NCBI GenBank assembly: GCA_045542735.1
Contig: JAZQLQ010000008.1
Span: forward strand, 165,449 to 229,448
Reading direction: 5' to 3'
DNA length: 64,000 nt
Source of the DNA: UBA2882 sp045542735
GTDB taxonomy: Bacteria > Bacillota > Clostridia > Lachnospirales > Lachnospiraceae
Both the position numbers and the translations under genes were made by a program. This document shows positions 52,409 through 61,111 of the stretch, piece by piece (positions within the stretch are counted from its first letter, which is position 1; every line of letters begins with the position of its first letter). The notes beneath the pieces are model-generated. The model was given only the letters and a program-made list of their open reading frames with translations, ran no database searches and had not been told where the DNA came from.

Positions 52409-53755
52409 CTATTGCGTATGCTCACTCTCAGCAAGCACCTTTTCCGGCGACTTGACTACATAAGCTACAATCAACGGAATAATCATCACAATCCAGCTAA
52501 TAGGCTCTGTAAATGCTACACCTACATAGGCTAAAGCAGGCACCAAAAATGCCGCGGATAATATTTTTACAACCAGTTCCATAATACTGGAACAGATGGG
52601 TATAATCTTTCTTCCCATGCCCTGTAAGGTACAACGCAATACAAACAAGGGTCCCAACACATAGAAAAACCAGACACTGACCTTTAAGTACATAACCGAT
52701 GCATCTAAAATTTCTGCATTGTGGCTACCAACAAGCCATGCAAGCAGCGGTCTTCCAAACAAATAACAAATAACTATCAAAGCTGTGGTAATCCCCGTCA
52801 CAATCAGATTGGAGTGACGTACTCCTTGTCTCACACGCTCCGGTTTACCTGCCCCCATGTTTTGGCTTGCATAGGTTGTCATGGCAATACCCACCGTATA
52901 AAGTGTTACCGTCAAAACATCAAACACTCTTCTGGAAGCTGTATGTGCTGCCACAATATCTGTTCCAAGACTATTAATAGATCCTTGCAATACAATGGTA
53001 CCAATATTAACAATACAACCCATCAGTCCCATGGAAAGGCCAGTGGTAATCAGATTGGGATATTGTCCCGGCTCTAACTTCCAATCTTCCTTTTTGGGTA
53101 AGACATCGCTAAACTTGATTAAAATAATAGCGCCACATAAGACTCCTGCCAAAGCTTGAGCAATAATCGTAGCATAAGCGGCACCCTCGATTCCCCATGA
53201 AAACCCACATACAAACAGTAAATCCAGACCAATATTGGCAACGACCGCAACAACAAGACAATATAAAGGGTTCTTACTGTCTCCCACAGCACGCAGAATA
53301 TTGGCACACATATTGTAAAGAGCCGTAAATACAATACCTGCCAGAATGATACGCACATAAGCTACGGCATCTGCCATAATCTCAGCAGGCGTATTCAACA
53401 CCTCCAAAATCGGCACAATAAACACTAATCCAAGAATTGTCATTACTATGGCAACACTAAAAGTCAACACAATCGTTCCTGCCACAAATCGTCTCATACA
53501 GGGCATATCCTTGGCACCAAAGCTGTTGGCAACCAAAATGGTAAATCCCTGGGTCAGGCCATTGACAAATCCAATAATCGTATTAAACACAACAGCTGTT
53601 GCCCCTACCGCCGCCAAAGCATCCGTACTGACATAGGTACTGACAATCTTACTGTCTGCCACGTTATAAAACTGCTGAAATATGTATCCAAACATCAAGG
53701 GAATGGCAAACATCATAATAACCTTTGCCGGATATCCTTTTGTCAAATCTTTCAT
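52409..53755 (-). CDS. MATE family efflux transporter, second copy
   Basis: A 448-residue, twelve-helix MATE protein of the DinF/NorM-like group (FAIPLMFGYIFQQFYNVADS near the start). The ATG at 53755 is preceded by GAGG at eight bases; the GTG at 53764 is the alternative. It is not close to the earlier MATE gene at 13622, and the two differ strongly in sequence. Confidence 0.93.
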   Translation of the reverse strand: MKDLTKGYPAKVIMMFAIPLMFGYIFQQFYNVADSKIVSTYVSTDALAAVGATAVVFNTIIGFVNGLTQGFTILVANSFGAKDMPCMRRFVAGTIVLTFSVAIVMTILGLVFIVPILEVLNTPAEIMADAVAYVRIILAGIVFTALYNMCANILRAVGDSKNPLYCLVVAVVANIGLDLLFVCGFSWGIEGAAYATIIAQALAGVLCGAIILIKFSDVLPKKEDWKLEPGQYPNLITTGLSMGLMGCIVNIGTIVLQGSINSLGTDIVAAHTASRRVFDVLTVTLYTVGIAMTTYASQNMGAGKPERVRQGVRHSNLIVTGITTALIVICYLFGRPLLAWLVGSHNAEILDASVMYLKVSVWFFYVLGPLFVLRCTLQGMGRKIIPICSSIMELVVKILSAAFLVPALAYVGVAFTEPISWIVMIIPLIVAYVVKSPEKVLAESEHTQ

Positions 53756-53775
53756 AATAAACACCTCAAGAAAAT

Positions 53776-53812
53776 AAAAACTGCGCTATAATTTCAACCC
53801 ACTATAGCACAG
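53776..53812 (-). terminator. Terminator after the XRE-membrane gene
   Basis: CTGTGCTATAG and CTATAGCGCAG-type arms (53802-53812 and 53781-53791) pair with one G-U, followed by TTTTTATTTT on the minus strand. Confidence 0.75.
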
Positions 53813-53846
53813 TCATTTTTATTTTTCAATATTTAAATAGGGTAAT

Positions 53847-54515
53847 TTATTCTTTCTCTCCCCGCGCCTTCCATACAGTGATAATCAGATATACCCCCAT
53901 AGCATATAACAATGATAAAATACAGACTGCCAGAGACGGTCCCAGCTTACTTGGTTCTGAAAGCACATGCATTAAAATCACAACCTGAAATAAGGAATCA
54001 AAAATACCACAGGGAATCACTGTCTTTTGCAACACCCCCAGTATATCCTGCTTTTTCTTCTTGCCGGATAACAACACAATTGCCGTACAAAACAACGCCA
54101 AGATCAATAGCGTAACAAAGTCAAAGAAACTGTAGAACATATTCATATCCCGTCCCGCTCCCACAAAAAGCATACAAGTAAATGCCATGATGATTAACAG
54201 AACACCTATGATATTGCGCAAGATACTACCTTTTTTATTACTTTCATTTTCTTTCATAAGAGCCATAATATTTTCCTCCGCTTTCTCAGAATAGCTCTTA
54301 TCCGACAAATGTTCACCGGACAAAAGCTCATTTACTTTAATGTCCAAAGAATCACATAGGGACTCAAGATAGCTGATGTCGGGAATACTGTTGCCACATT
54401 CCCATTTTGAGACTGTCTTATCACTAATCCCAACCTTTTCAGCCAGTTCTTTCTGTGTCAATCCACGTTGCTTTCTGACCTCTGCTATAAACTTACCAAT
54501 TTTTTCCTGATCCAT
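53847..54515 (-). CDS. XRE-family regulator with membrane domain
   Basis: A 222-residue protein: a helix-turn-helix in residues 8-62 (GLTQKELAEKVGISDKTVSK) and four membrane helices after residue 95. This is the same architecture as the gene at 46534, but the sequences differ. AAGGAG precedes the ATG. Confidence 0.9.
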   Translation of the reverse strand: MDQEKIGKFIAEVRKQRGLTQKELAEKVGISDKTVSKWECGNSIPDISYLESLCDSLDIKVNELLSGEHLSDKSYSEKAEENIMALMKENESNKKGSILRNIIGVLLIIMAFTCMLFVGAGRDMNMFYSFFDFVTLLILALFCTAIVLLSGKKKKQDILGVLQKTVIPCGIFDSLFQVVILMHVLSEPSKLGPSLAVCILSLLYAMGVYLIITVWKARGEKE

Positions 54516-54653
54516 ATGTCTACTCTCTCCTTAGTTTTCTCTAAGATACGCGCCTCTTATGCCTTTAACTTACTCTATCTATGGATAGAATGCAATCCTC
54601 AATGCGTAGAATCCGTGTAGAATCTAATCTCCTTTATAGGGAATAAAATTCTA

Positions 54654-54683
54654 TAGACACAAGTCCCCAATGCAAGGTATTAT
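54654..54683 (+). promoter_or_regulatory. Promoter of the GH13 enzyme gene
   Basis: TAGACA (54654-54659) and TATTAT (54678-54683) are separated by 18 bases. Upstream, 54585-54640 has three copies of TAGAATS-like words, which may be regulator sites. Confidence 0.5.
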
Positions 54684-54714
54684 ATTATAAGAATGACAAC
54701 TAGGAGGTACACTT

Positions 54715-56400
54715 ATGGCATGGTATGATGAAGCAATATTTTATCACATTTATCCCTTAGGACTCACAGACGCTCCCAAACAAAATCTATACGAAGAACC
54801 GGAGCATCGTTTAAACACTCTGATCCCATGGATTTCACACATCAAAAACATCGGTTGCAATGCTCTTTACATCGGTCCCCTTTTTGAATCTGTCGGACAC
54901 GGATATGAAACAACCGATTATAAAAAATTAGATAGCAGACTTGGTACGAACGAAGATTTGACAAACTTTGTTGCAGAATGCCACAAAGAAGGAATCCGCG
55001 TCATTTTAGACGGTGTATTTAATCATACCGGCAGAGATTTCTTTGCCTTTCAGGACATTAAACAAAATAGAGAAAACTCCCCTTATAAAGACTGGTATTG
55101 CAATGTCAATTTTGGCGGCAACAACGAATATAATGATGGCTTCTCTTACGAAAACTGGGGTGGCTATAACCTGCTTGCCAAATTAAATCAGCACAATCCC
55201 GCAGTCAGAGATTATATCTGCGACGTGATCCGTTTCTGGGTTAGTGAGTTTGATATTGACGGTATTCGCTTAGATGCTGCCGATGTCTTGGATTTTAACT
55301 ATATGCAGGCACTCCGCCATGTGGCAAATGAGGTAAAACCGGATTTCTGGCTCATGGGCGAGGTTATCCATGGTGACTATACCCGTTGGGTAAATGAAGG
55401 CACCTTGCATTCCGTGACTAACTACACTTTGCACAAAGCTTTATATTCCGGCCACAATGACCACAACTATTTCGAGATTGCCCATACGGTAAAACGCTTG
55501 TATGAAATGGGCGGCAACCGTCCCGACGGACTGAAGCTTTACAACTTTGTAGACAATCATGACGTGGAACGTATTTACACCAAATTGAACAACAAACAGC
55601 ATTTTATCCCTGTTCATATTTTGATGTACACCCTTCCCGGTGTTCCCTCTATCTATTATGGTTCTGAGTTTGGTATTGAAGGAAGAAAAGAAAAGTTTTC
55701 GGATGACTCCCTGCGTCCCGCTCTTTCCTATGATGATTATGCTGATGCACTTGATAACAACGATTTCACCAAACTGTTGGCCGCTTTAGGAAAAGTCCGC
55801 AAGAGCACTACCGCATTATCCTATGGCGAGTACAAAGAGTTAGTTTTAACCAACATGCAGTATGCATTTGCAAGAAATTATAACGGCCAATCTGTCATTG
55901 TGACTGTCAATAACGCCGACAATGACTCTACCCTAACTGTTCCCGCAGGAAATGCCACTGAGTATGTGGGTGGTTTATCCGGCACAAAGGTACCTGTAAA
56001 CAACGGCTGTATCTGCGTGAATGTAAAAGCAAATTCCGGTGAGATTTGGATTCCTGTCGGAGCTACAGAAGTAGACTTTGAGCCGATTAGTATGGAAATT
56101 ACCACACCTGAAGTTGCGACAGAGCCGACGATAGAACCGGAACCCAAGCCCGTGGCAGTACCGGAGCCTATGACTGAACCGGAGGTTGTTGCCGAGATTG
56201 CACCTGCACCTATTGAATCCGTGCAAGAGGCTAAGCCTGTACAAAACAAATCCTATGAAGAAATGACCATTGAAGAATTACAGGAAGCGATTTTGGAACG
56301 TATGAGAAGAAACGGTCCTGTGACAGACCAGATGCGAAAAGATGTCATGGACAATGTATACCATAATTCTTTGGTGACATGGATTCGGAGTTTTAACTAA
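54715..56400 (+). CDS. Cytoplasmic alpha-amylase family (GH13) enzyme
   Basis: A 561-residue GH13 protein without a signal peptide. Conserved regions are DGVFNHTG (99-106), GIRLDAADV with the nucleophile Asp187, the acid/base Glu216 (MGEVIHG) and FVDNHD with Asp283. It opens MAWYDEAIFYHIYP, as in maltodextrin-active enzymes. After a short beta C-domain (about 370-455) comes a Pro/Glu-rich linker (460-505) and a helical tail with MTIEELQEAILERMRRNGPV. The linker and tail are not part of the usual enzyme. AGGAGG precedes the ATG. Confidence 0.93.
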   Translation: MAWYDEAIFYHIYPLGLTDAPKQNLYEEPEHRLNTLIPWISHIKNIGCNALYIGPLFESVGHGYETTDYKKLDSRLGTNEDLTNFVAECHKEGIRVILDGVFNHTGRDFFAFQDIKQNRENSPYKDWYCNVNFGGNNEYNDGFSYENWGGYNLLAKLNQHNPAVRDYICDVIRFWVSEFDIDGIRLDAADVLDFNYMQALRHVANEVKPDFWLMGEVIHGDYTRWVNEGTLHSVTNYTLHKALYSGHNDHNYFEIAHTVKRLYEMGGNRPDGLKLYNFVDNHDVERIYTKLNNKQHFIPVHILMYTLPGVPSIYYGSEFGIEGRKEKFSDDSLRPALSYDDYADALDNNDFTKLLAALGKVRKSTTALSYGEYKELVLTNMQYAFARNYNGQSVIVTVNNADNDSTLTVPAGNATEYVGGLSGTKVPVNNGCICVNVKANSGEIWIPVGATEVDFEPISMEITTPEVATEPTIEPEPKPVAVPEPMTEPEVVAEIAPAPIESVQEAKPVQNKSYEEMTIEELQEAILERMRRNGPVTDQMRKDVMDNVYHNSLVTWIRSFN

Positions 56401-56407
56401 AACATGT

Positions 56408-56437
56408 GAAAGGACGACACATTGTGCCGTCCTTTTT
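56408..56437. terminator. Bidirectional terminator after the GH13 gene
   Basis: AAAGGACGACAC and GTGCCGTCCTTTTT form a stem with one mismatch, giving T5 on the plus strand. It lies between two convergent genes. Confidence 0.88.
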
Positions 56438-56440
56438 ACT

Positions 56441-57430
56441 TCAAATATTTTTTAATATCTCCCAAAACTTCTCCGGTTGGTCATAAAAGCACATATGGGA
56501 TGCCCCTTTCATGACAACCAATTTCTTGGAAGGTGCTTTTATTTCATCAAAACACGTTTCCATCAATTCGGGCGGACAACTAATATCTTCCTCTCCGTAT
56601 ATGAACAATACCGGAACTTCAAAGTTCATATTTTGTCTAAAATCATACTCTAATAAGGATGTATACGCTCTTTCTTGGCGCTTATAATCACCCAATAGCA
56701 TAGCCTTTTTTTCTGTGAAACTTAGAAATGGCGACTCCACAAGTCCTTTAACAGGAAAAGGTTTACTGCTTTTCACCAAGTGCTTAGTTGCCAATATAGC
56801 ATAATTTCGCATGTCATTTATAAACTCTTTGGTCATTTTTGCATCTTTTGGAATATGATCAAGAACTGCTTGTATCTTTTCCACGTCCTTTTTGTTGTTT
56901 GTTACATTAGCCTTGGCTAACACCTTTTCGCACATCAGACGAAGTCCTTCTTCAAAGTTTATAGCCTGGCCGACTGCGATATAGCCCATTACATGCTCCG
57001 GATATTTCTTCACATATTCTGTCCCGATATTACATCCCCATGAAAATCCCAACAGATACACTCTTTCAAAATCGCAGATTGTGTGTAACCACTCTATCAC
57101 TCCATGTACATCACTGATATAATTTTCTATAGTTCCGGTCTGTGCAATTTCTGATGCTCTCTCTTTATTTGCCAAATATGTCTTACAAGCATTTCTTTGA
57201 TCCCAATTCACGACAACAAATTTCTCTTCCCATTTTGCCTGCATAACATGCGCAAGCCCCGCTATGGATTCCCCCGGTCCTCCATGTAATACCAATAATA
57301 TCGGATTATTTTTATCCTTGCCTCTTACTTGAACATACTGACTGATGCCATTAATCATGACATATTCATATCGATATATTCCATTGTCTGTATTGGGATA
57401 CAACAGTTGATTTCTCATATTTTTATTCAT
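56441..57430 (-). CDS. Alpha/beta hydrolase, prolyl-aminopeptidase-like
   Basis: A 329-residue hydrolase with the oxyanion element HGGPG (49-53), nucleophile Ser130 in LGFSWGC, an acidic residue in GEEDISCPP and His in GASHMCFYD. The fold is like S33 prolyl aminopeptidases. The substrate is not known. It starts two bases after a regulator gene stop, so the two are co-transcribed. GGAG precedes the ATG. Confidence 0.88.
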   Translation of the reverse strand: MNKNMRNQLLYPNTDNGIYRYEYVMINGISQYVQVRGKDKNNPILLVLHGGPGESIAGLAHVMQAKWEEKFVVVNWDQRNACKTYLANKERASEIAQTGTIENYISDVHGVIEWLHTICDFERVYLLGFSWGCNIGTEYVKKYPEHVMGYIAVGQAINFEEGLRLMCEKVLAKANVTNNKKDVEKIQAVLDHIPKDAKMTKEFINDMRNYAILATKHLVKSSKPFPVKGLVESPFLSFTEKKAMLLGDYKRQERAYTSLLEYDFRQNMNFEVPVLFIYGEEDISCPPELMETCFDEIKAPSKKLVVMKGASHMCFYDQPEKFWEILKNI

Positions 57431-57432
57431 CG

Positions 57433-57945
57433 TTACTCCTCTCCCGGTGCGGATAACAAAAAGAGGTTCCTCATTTTCCTAACCTTTGCATCAGCTTTCT
57501 TTTGATAATTATCGACAACAGCCAGCATATCCTTTTGCATACTTGCAAAATCTTCATCATTTAGCGATATGGTATAATTTGCCAAAAACAACTTATCCCG
57601 ATTCACATCCGCATGACCGCTTTCAAAATAATTCTGATACAAATTCATAATCTGCATCAGACTCATCATAATCATCTGCAGATTATCTTCATTCTTATCC
57701 GATGCATTTACAAACATTTGCTTAATCGCATATACATGCTCTGTTTGTCCGCGGACTTTATTGGTAGACACCACACAAATAGCTCCAACCTCGAGCATCT
57801 TATCCATTTTACGGTATATGGTTGCTCGGGGAATCCCCGCATTTTCAGATAGAATCTCCGAAATCGTCATTTTTTCCTTCACACGAATCATCTGTAAAAT
57901 CCGGTTGGAAACCGGATCTGTTAATACTTTCATTAGTTGTTCCAT
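57433..57945 (-). CDS. Winged-helix transcription regulator (ArsR-like)
   Basis: A 170-residue protein with a winged helix in the first 85 residues (MTISEILSENAGIPRATIYR). The remaining part is helical (LQMIMMSLMQIMNLYQNYF) and probably gives dimerisation or ligand binding. It likely controls the hydrolase gene that starts two bases after its stop. The ATG at 57945 is a conservative choice; 57966 is the alternative. Confidence 0.85.
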   Translation of the reverse strand: MEQLMKVLTDPVSNRILQMIRVKEKMTISEILSENAGIPRATIYRKMDKMLEVGAICVVSTNKVRGQTEHVYAIKQMFVNASDKNEDNLQMIMMSLMQIMNLYQNYFESGHADVNRDKLFLANYTISLNDEDFASMQKDMLAVVDNYQKKADAKVRKMRNLFLLSAPGEE

Positions 57946-58052
57946 ACCATCACCCACTAATCTCATTTATGATACTAGTTTGTCATATTTCTTTCTGTCT
58001 GTCAATAAATATGTGCAACCTTACCAAATTTTTATTTTTTAATCTTTTTTAC

Positions 58053-58136
58053 TTGTATTTGAAAACTAAAAATACTATACTGACCACATCTGAAAATTCT
58101 GAATTTTCTTTTTTCTGACCATTCGGTCAAGTTTTT
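58053..58136 (+). promoter_or_regulatory. Promoter and structured leader of the Rpn-type gene
   Basis: TTGTAT (58053-58058) and TATACT (58076-58081) are 17 bases apart. The expected transcript starts near 58088. Immediately after it, GAAAATT-CTG-AATTTTC (58092-58108) is followed by six T, and TGACCATTCGGTCA (58116-58129) is followed by AGTTTTTT. Both could act as leader terminators; the second is also a 14-base palindrome that could bind a protein. Confidence 0.5.
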
Positions 58137-58174
58137 TCACTTTTCAACAATCATATCTAAAGGAGGGACTTTCT

Positions 58175-59161
58175 ATGTCTAAAAACCCAAAGTCGCATCA
58201 AATCTATGACAAAGTTTTCAAAAAAATATTAACCCTATCTGCAGCTGCAGTTGTAAACCTGATTAACGGACTTTTTCATACCAACCATCCCCCCAACAGC
58301 ACCATTACGTACAATTGGACGGAGCATATTGACGACCACTTGCATCGCTACTTAGCCGACACAATCCTTACCGTTAACGGGCAATACAGTTATCATTTAG
58401 AAGCCCAGATGTCAGAAGACGAAGATATCGTTCTACGTGTCTTTAATTATGGTTATGGTCACGCCTTAAAACAACAAAACGCTATTGATTCTACCGATAC
58501 ACCTACGCTTCGCTTTCCCGAAACAAAAGTCATCTATCTGTTCTCAAAATCTCCCATTCCGGATGAATATATATTGACACTGGATTTTGGTTCACAAGGT
58601 ACTTTTTCGTACAAAGTTCCAACGTTCAAATTTCTTGAGCACACCATCGAAGAATTAAATCAGAAAAAGATGATTATTCTTATCCCCTTTTCACTTCTGC
58701 TTCTTCGCGAGGAAATCAAAAACAAACGGACGCCCGAGAACATTTTAGCGTTGAAACGTTTGGTTTTTAATGATATAATAGAAACCATAGATGAAAATGT
58801 AATTCTTAACAACCTTACTGTAAATGATGCTTATAAACTCAAAAGGTTAACACATAGGCTGTATGAGCACATTTACGCCCATTATGAAGAATTGGAGGAA
58901 GTGACTGAAATGACTGATGAATCTTTAATCCTTGACATTGACATACTCGAATACAAGTATGAAAAATTATTTGCTGAAGCAGATGCTAAATTCGCCAAAC
59001 TTGATGCCGAATTTACAGCGAAGAAAAAAGAAATTGCAGAAAAAGAAAATGAAATCGCTGAAAAGGACAACGAAATTGCGGAAAAGGACAATGAAATCGC
59101 TGAAAAGGACAATGAAATTGCCAGATTAAAAGCTGAACTGGAATTATTACGAGCACAATAA
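58175..59161 (+). CDS. Rpn-type PD-(D/E)XK nuclease-family protein with coiled-coil tail
   Basis: A 328-residue protein. The first 250 residues match the Rpn/TIGR01784-type PD-(D/E)XK family: it starts with YDKVFKKILTLS and has the catalytic-type strand YHLEAQMSEDEDIVLRVFNYG (split: YHLEAQMSED, EDIVLRVFNYG). The final 45 residues are NEIAEKD heptad repeats that predict a parallel coiled coil. Family members promote DNA cleavage and may be mobile or defence-linked. AAAGGAGG precedes the ATG. Confidence 0.88.
   Translation: MSKNPKSHQIYDKVFKKILTLSAAAVVNLINGLFHTNHPPNSTITYNWTEHIDDHLHRYLADTILTVNGQYSYHLEAQMSEDEDIVLRVFNYGYGHALKQQNAIDSTDTPTLRFPETKVIYLFSKSPIPDEYILTLDFGSQGTFSYKVPTFKFLEHTIEELNQKKMIILIPFSLLLLREEIKNKRTPENILALKRLVFNDIIETIDENVILNNLTVNDAYKLKRLTHRLYEHIYAHYEELEEVTEMTDESLILDIDILEYKYEKLFAEADAKFAKLDAEFTAKKKEIAEKENEIAEKDNEIAEKDNEIAEKDNEIARLKAELELLRAQ
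59029..59131 (+). repeat. Tandem 21-base repeats coding for NEIAEKD heptads
   Basis: About five near-identical 21-base units encode NEIAEKD or close variants and end in NEIARLK. The codons vary slightly between copies. Slippage could change the length of the coiled coil. Confidence 0.9.
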
Positions 59162-59164
59162 CAA

Positions 59165-59199
59165 TACGGCTATCGAATGCATATCATCGATAGCCGTAC
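59165..59199. terminator. Strong bidirectional hairpin after the Rpn-type gene
   Basis: A 12-bp perfect stem TACGGCTATCGA (59165-59176) with TCGATAGCCGTA (59188-59199). The T run is short, but the stem is very stable and lies between convergent genes. Confidence 0.75.
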
Positions 59200-59205
59200 T
59201 AATTT

Positions 59206-59691
59206 TCAACTTTCACTCTTATCTTTATTTTTTCTGTTTATATATAAATCAATAATTGCCACAAGCACTACATAAGCCGGATAGACTGCATATCCCCACG
59301 TTGCCCATATGGGTGTGATATCTATGGCAAGCCCTGTATAGCACAACATCACAAGAAAGGCAACCACAAATATTGCCACTAATGCCACAGCTGCCATTAG
59401 CACATACGCCACTTTCCATAGCCAGAACTTTCCATGAAATCCATTCCAATCCACTACTAGGCATTTCTTCCAAATCATGTAATAGCCCACAAAAAACAAA
59501 GCGACACCTATAGGATACACAAAAAAATTAACGGAATAAATACTTCCCGAAAAAAAGAAGCCACTGTAGGATTCTCCCGTGTCAATCATAAAAGCATACT
59601 GCACAAAAAATGAAATTGCACTTAATACTACTACTGAAAACCAATGAAAAAATGTATAGGTCAAATTTTTAATAGGACTCCTATCCACCAT
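59206..59691 (-). CDS. Four-helix membrane protein of unknown function
   Basis: A 161-residue protein with four hydrophobic helices (about 13-35, 55-72, 88-116 and 130-150) and a charged C-terminus, NRKNKDKSES. AAAGGAG precedes the ATG. It is followed on the same strand by two more small membrane proteins upstream. No family recognised. Confidence 0.8.
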   Translation of the reverse strand: MVDRSPIKNLTYTFFHWFSVVVLSAISFFVQYAFMIDTGESYSGFFFSGSIYSVNFFVYPIGVALFFVGYYMIWKKCLVVDWNGFHGKFWLWKVAYVLMAAVALVAIFVVAFLVMLCYTGLAIDITPIWATWGYAVYPAYVVLVAIIDLYINRKNKDKSES

Positions 59692-59728
59692 CCCGTTTCT
59701 CCTTTACACACATCCAATCATCTGCTAC

Positions 59729-60265
59729 TTATGAAAGCAAACCCAAAATAACCCCCGCCAAAAGCATAAAGCCGCATCCGACACACACTAATACAATACC
59801 GGCAATCTGACTTACCACTACTACTTTTTCCACAAAAGCCTGTTTTGGTTTTTGCGGGTTGTACAATACCGGCAATTCACTGCCTACGGGCCACATATCT
59901 TCAGCCAATGCGCCAAAACTATGCATGGTACCAACCCTTACAATATGTAACACATCTTTATCCGAAACATATAAATAATCTTTATCCGATAATGCAGTGT
60001 CCTTTGATGTTACCATCTTCTTTTTTGCAACACCTTTGTAATGTCTGTATGCAATGTATCTCTCATCATCCACATAATACTCTACTAAAGGCGTGATATA
60101 CGTATTGCCACCTTTGAGATATTGGTGGTCTACAACCCTTCCGTAAACGGTTTTATTACACTTCTTTTTCATGGCCGATGCATGAAAGAAAAATGGCAAA
60201 CCAATCAACATAATTAGCGCTCCTGCTCCTGCAACAGCAATACATGATATGGTCAAAGCATTCAT
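59729..60265 (-). CDS. Membrane protein with DUF3592-like domain
   Basis: A 178-residue protein with membrane helices at both ends and an extracellular beta domain between (VYGRVVDHQYLKGGNTYIT; PVLYNPQKPKQAFV). The YNPxxPxxA pattern is typical of DUF3592. AAGGAG precedes the ATG at 60265; the longer frame overlaps the previous gene. Confidence 0.8.
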   Translation of the reverse strand: MNALTISCIAVAGAGALIMLIGLPFFFHASAMKKKCNKTVYGRVVDHQYLKGGNTYITPLVEYYVDDERYIAYRHYKGVAKKKMVTSKDTALSDKDYLYVSDKDVLHIVRVGTMHSFGALAEDMWPVGSELPVLYNPQKPKQAFVEKVVVVSQIAGIVLVCVGCGFMLLAGVILGLLS

Positions 60266-60281
60266 AAGCGTTATCTCCTTT

Positions 60282-60476
60282 TTACTTTTGATTTGAACGA
60301 ACAAAATCGATAATCGTTAAAATAATAGCTCCCCAAAAACTAATACCAGCCACCGGCATAGCAATAGAAAAGAGCGTCCATAAGGTGACATCACTATGAA
60401 CAGTAAACACAGCAACACCAAACCCTAAAATTGCAATTGCAAAAATCCCCCATAAAACACGAATAAGCTTTTTCAT
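60282..60476 (-). CDS. 64-residue two-helix membrane protein
   Basis: A small protein with a basic N-terminus (MKKLIRVLW), two hydrophobic helices (about 9-27 and 33-57) and a polar tail. GAGGAAA precedes the ATG. It lies 16 bases upstream of the DUF3592-like gene. Confidence 0.7.
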   Translation of the reverse strand: MKKLIRVLWGIFAIAILGFGVAVFTVHSDVTLWTLFSIAMPVAGISFWGAIILTIIDFVRSNQK

Positions 60477-60500
60477 TTTCCTCTTCCCTCTATATTCTAC

Positions 60501-61091
60501 TCAGTTTATCAACCTTTTCTCATTGGCATGCCCATAGTAAACTGTATGCGGCTGAAACTTTAAAACGTGCTCCCAGCTCTTTTTTAGAACCGGATGTTCC
60601 TCATATGCTTCCACAAAATCAATGGGATCTAAATCTCCAACCACTGCAATCCCTTCATCCAGTATCAATGAAATACTATCATCACTATGGCCGGGTGTAT
60701 GTATACATTCTCCGTTTATCCCAATTTCTTTTAAGAAATTTCTTGTTTCCTTACATGTCATAATGACAGCATGTTCCTCACAAATGGGTGTGTAGTGTAA
60801 CCGATGATCCCGACGAAAAATCTCATCCGAATAATGCACACTGTCCTCTTGTACATCAAGTAAAATCAACTGAACACCCTTTGTCATCAGTTCGCTGATT
60901 AATCCCATATGATCAGGATGATAATGAGTTGCCATCACATATTTGATATCATCAAATCCAATATCCTGGGCCTTTATCTCCTTATAAAACAAAGGAAGCG
61001 TACCTGCCCAATCTGTATCAAGCAACAAGCCGACCGAACCGTTTTTTATAAAAAACGTATTGGTATTTCCATATTTTAAAAGTTTTATCAC
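60501..61091 (-). CDS. MBL-fold metallo-hydrolase
   Basis: A 196-residue hydrolase with the zinc motif THYHPDHMG, a second His in TPGHSDDS, the Asp in VVGDLDPI and the final His in YYGHANE. This matches a cytoplasmic glyoxalase-II-like metallo-hydrolase. It begins with GTG (61089-61091). It is 20 bases downstream of the CLC channel gene. Confidence 0.92.
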   Translation of the reverse strand: MIKLLKYGNTNTFFIKNGSVGLLLDTDWAGTLPLFYKEIKAQDIGFDDIKYVMATHYHPDHMGLISELMTKGVQLILLDVQEDSVHYSDEIFRRDHRLHYTPICEEHAVIMTCKETRNFLKEIGINGECIHTPGHSDDSISLILDEGIAVVGDLDPIDFVEAYEEHPVLKKSWEHVLKFQPHTVYYGHANEKRLIN

Positions 61092-61111
61092 AAAATCACC
61101 ATATCTATCTA

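Noticed and set aside
55878..56249. Minus-strand frame opposite the amylase linker
   Set aside because: Its Ser/Gly-rich sequence is simply the complement of the Pro/Glu codons of the real gene.
58116..58129. TetR-type operator TGACCATTCGGTCA
   Set aside because: No TetR gene is nearby and the same sequence can be explained as a terminator hairpin; kept only as part of the leader.
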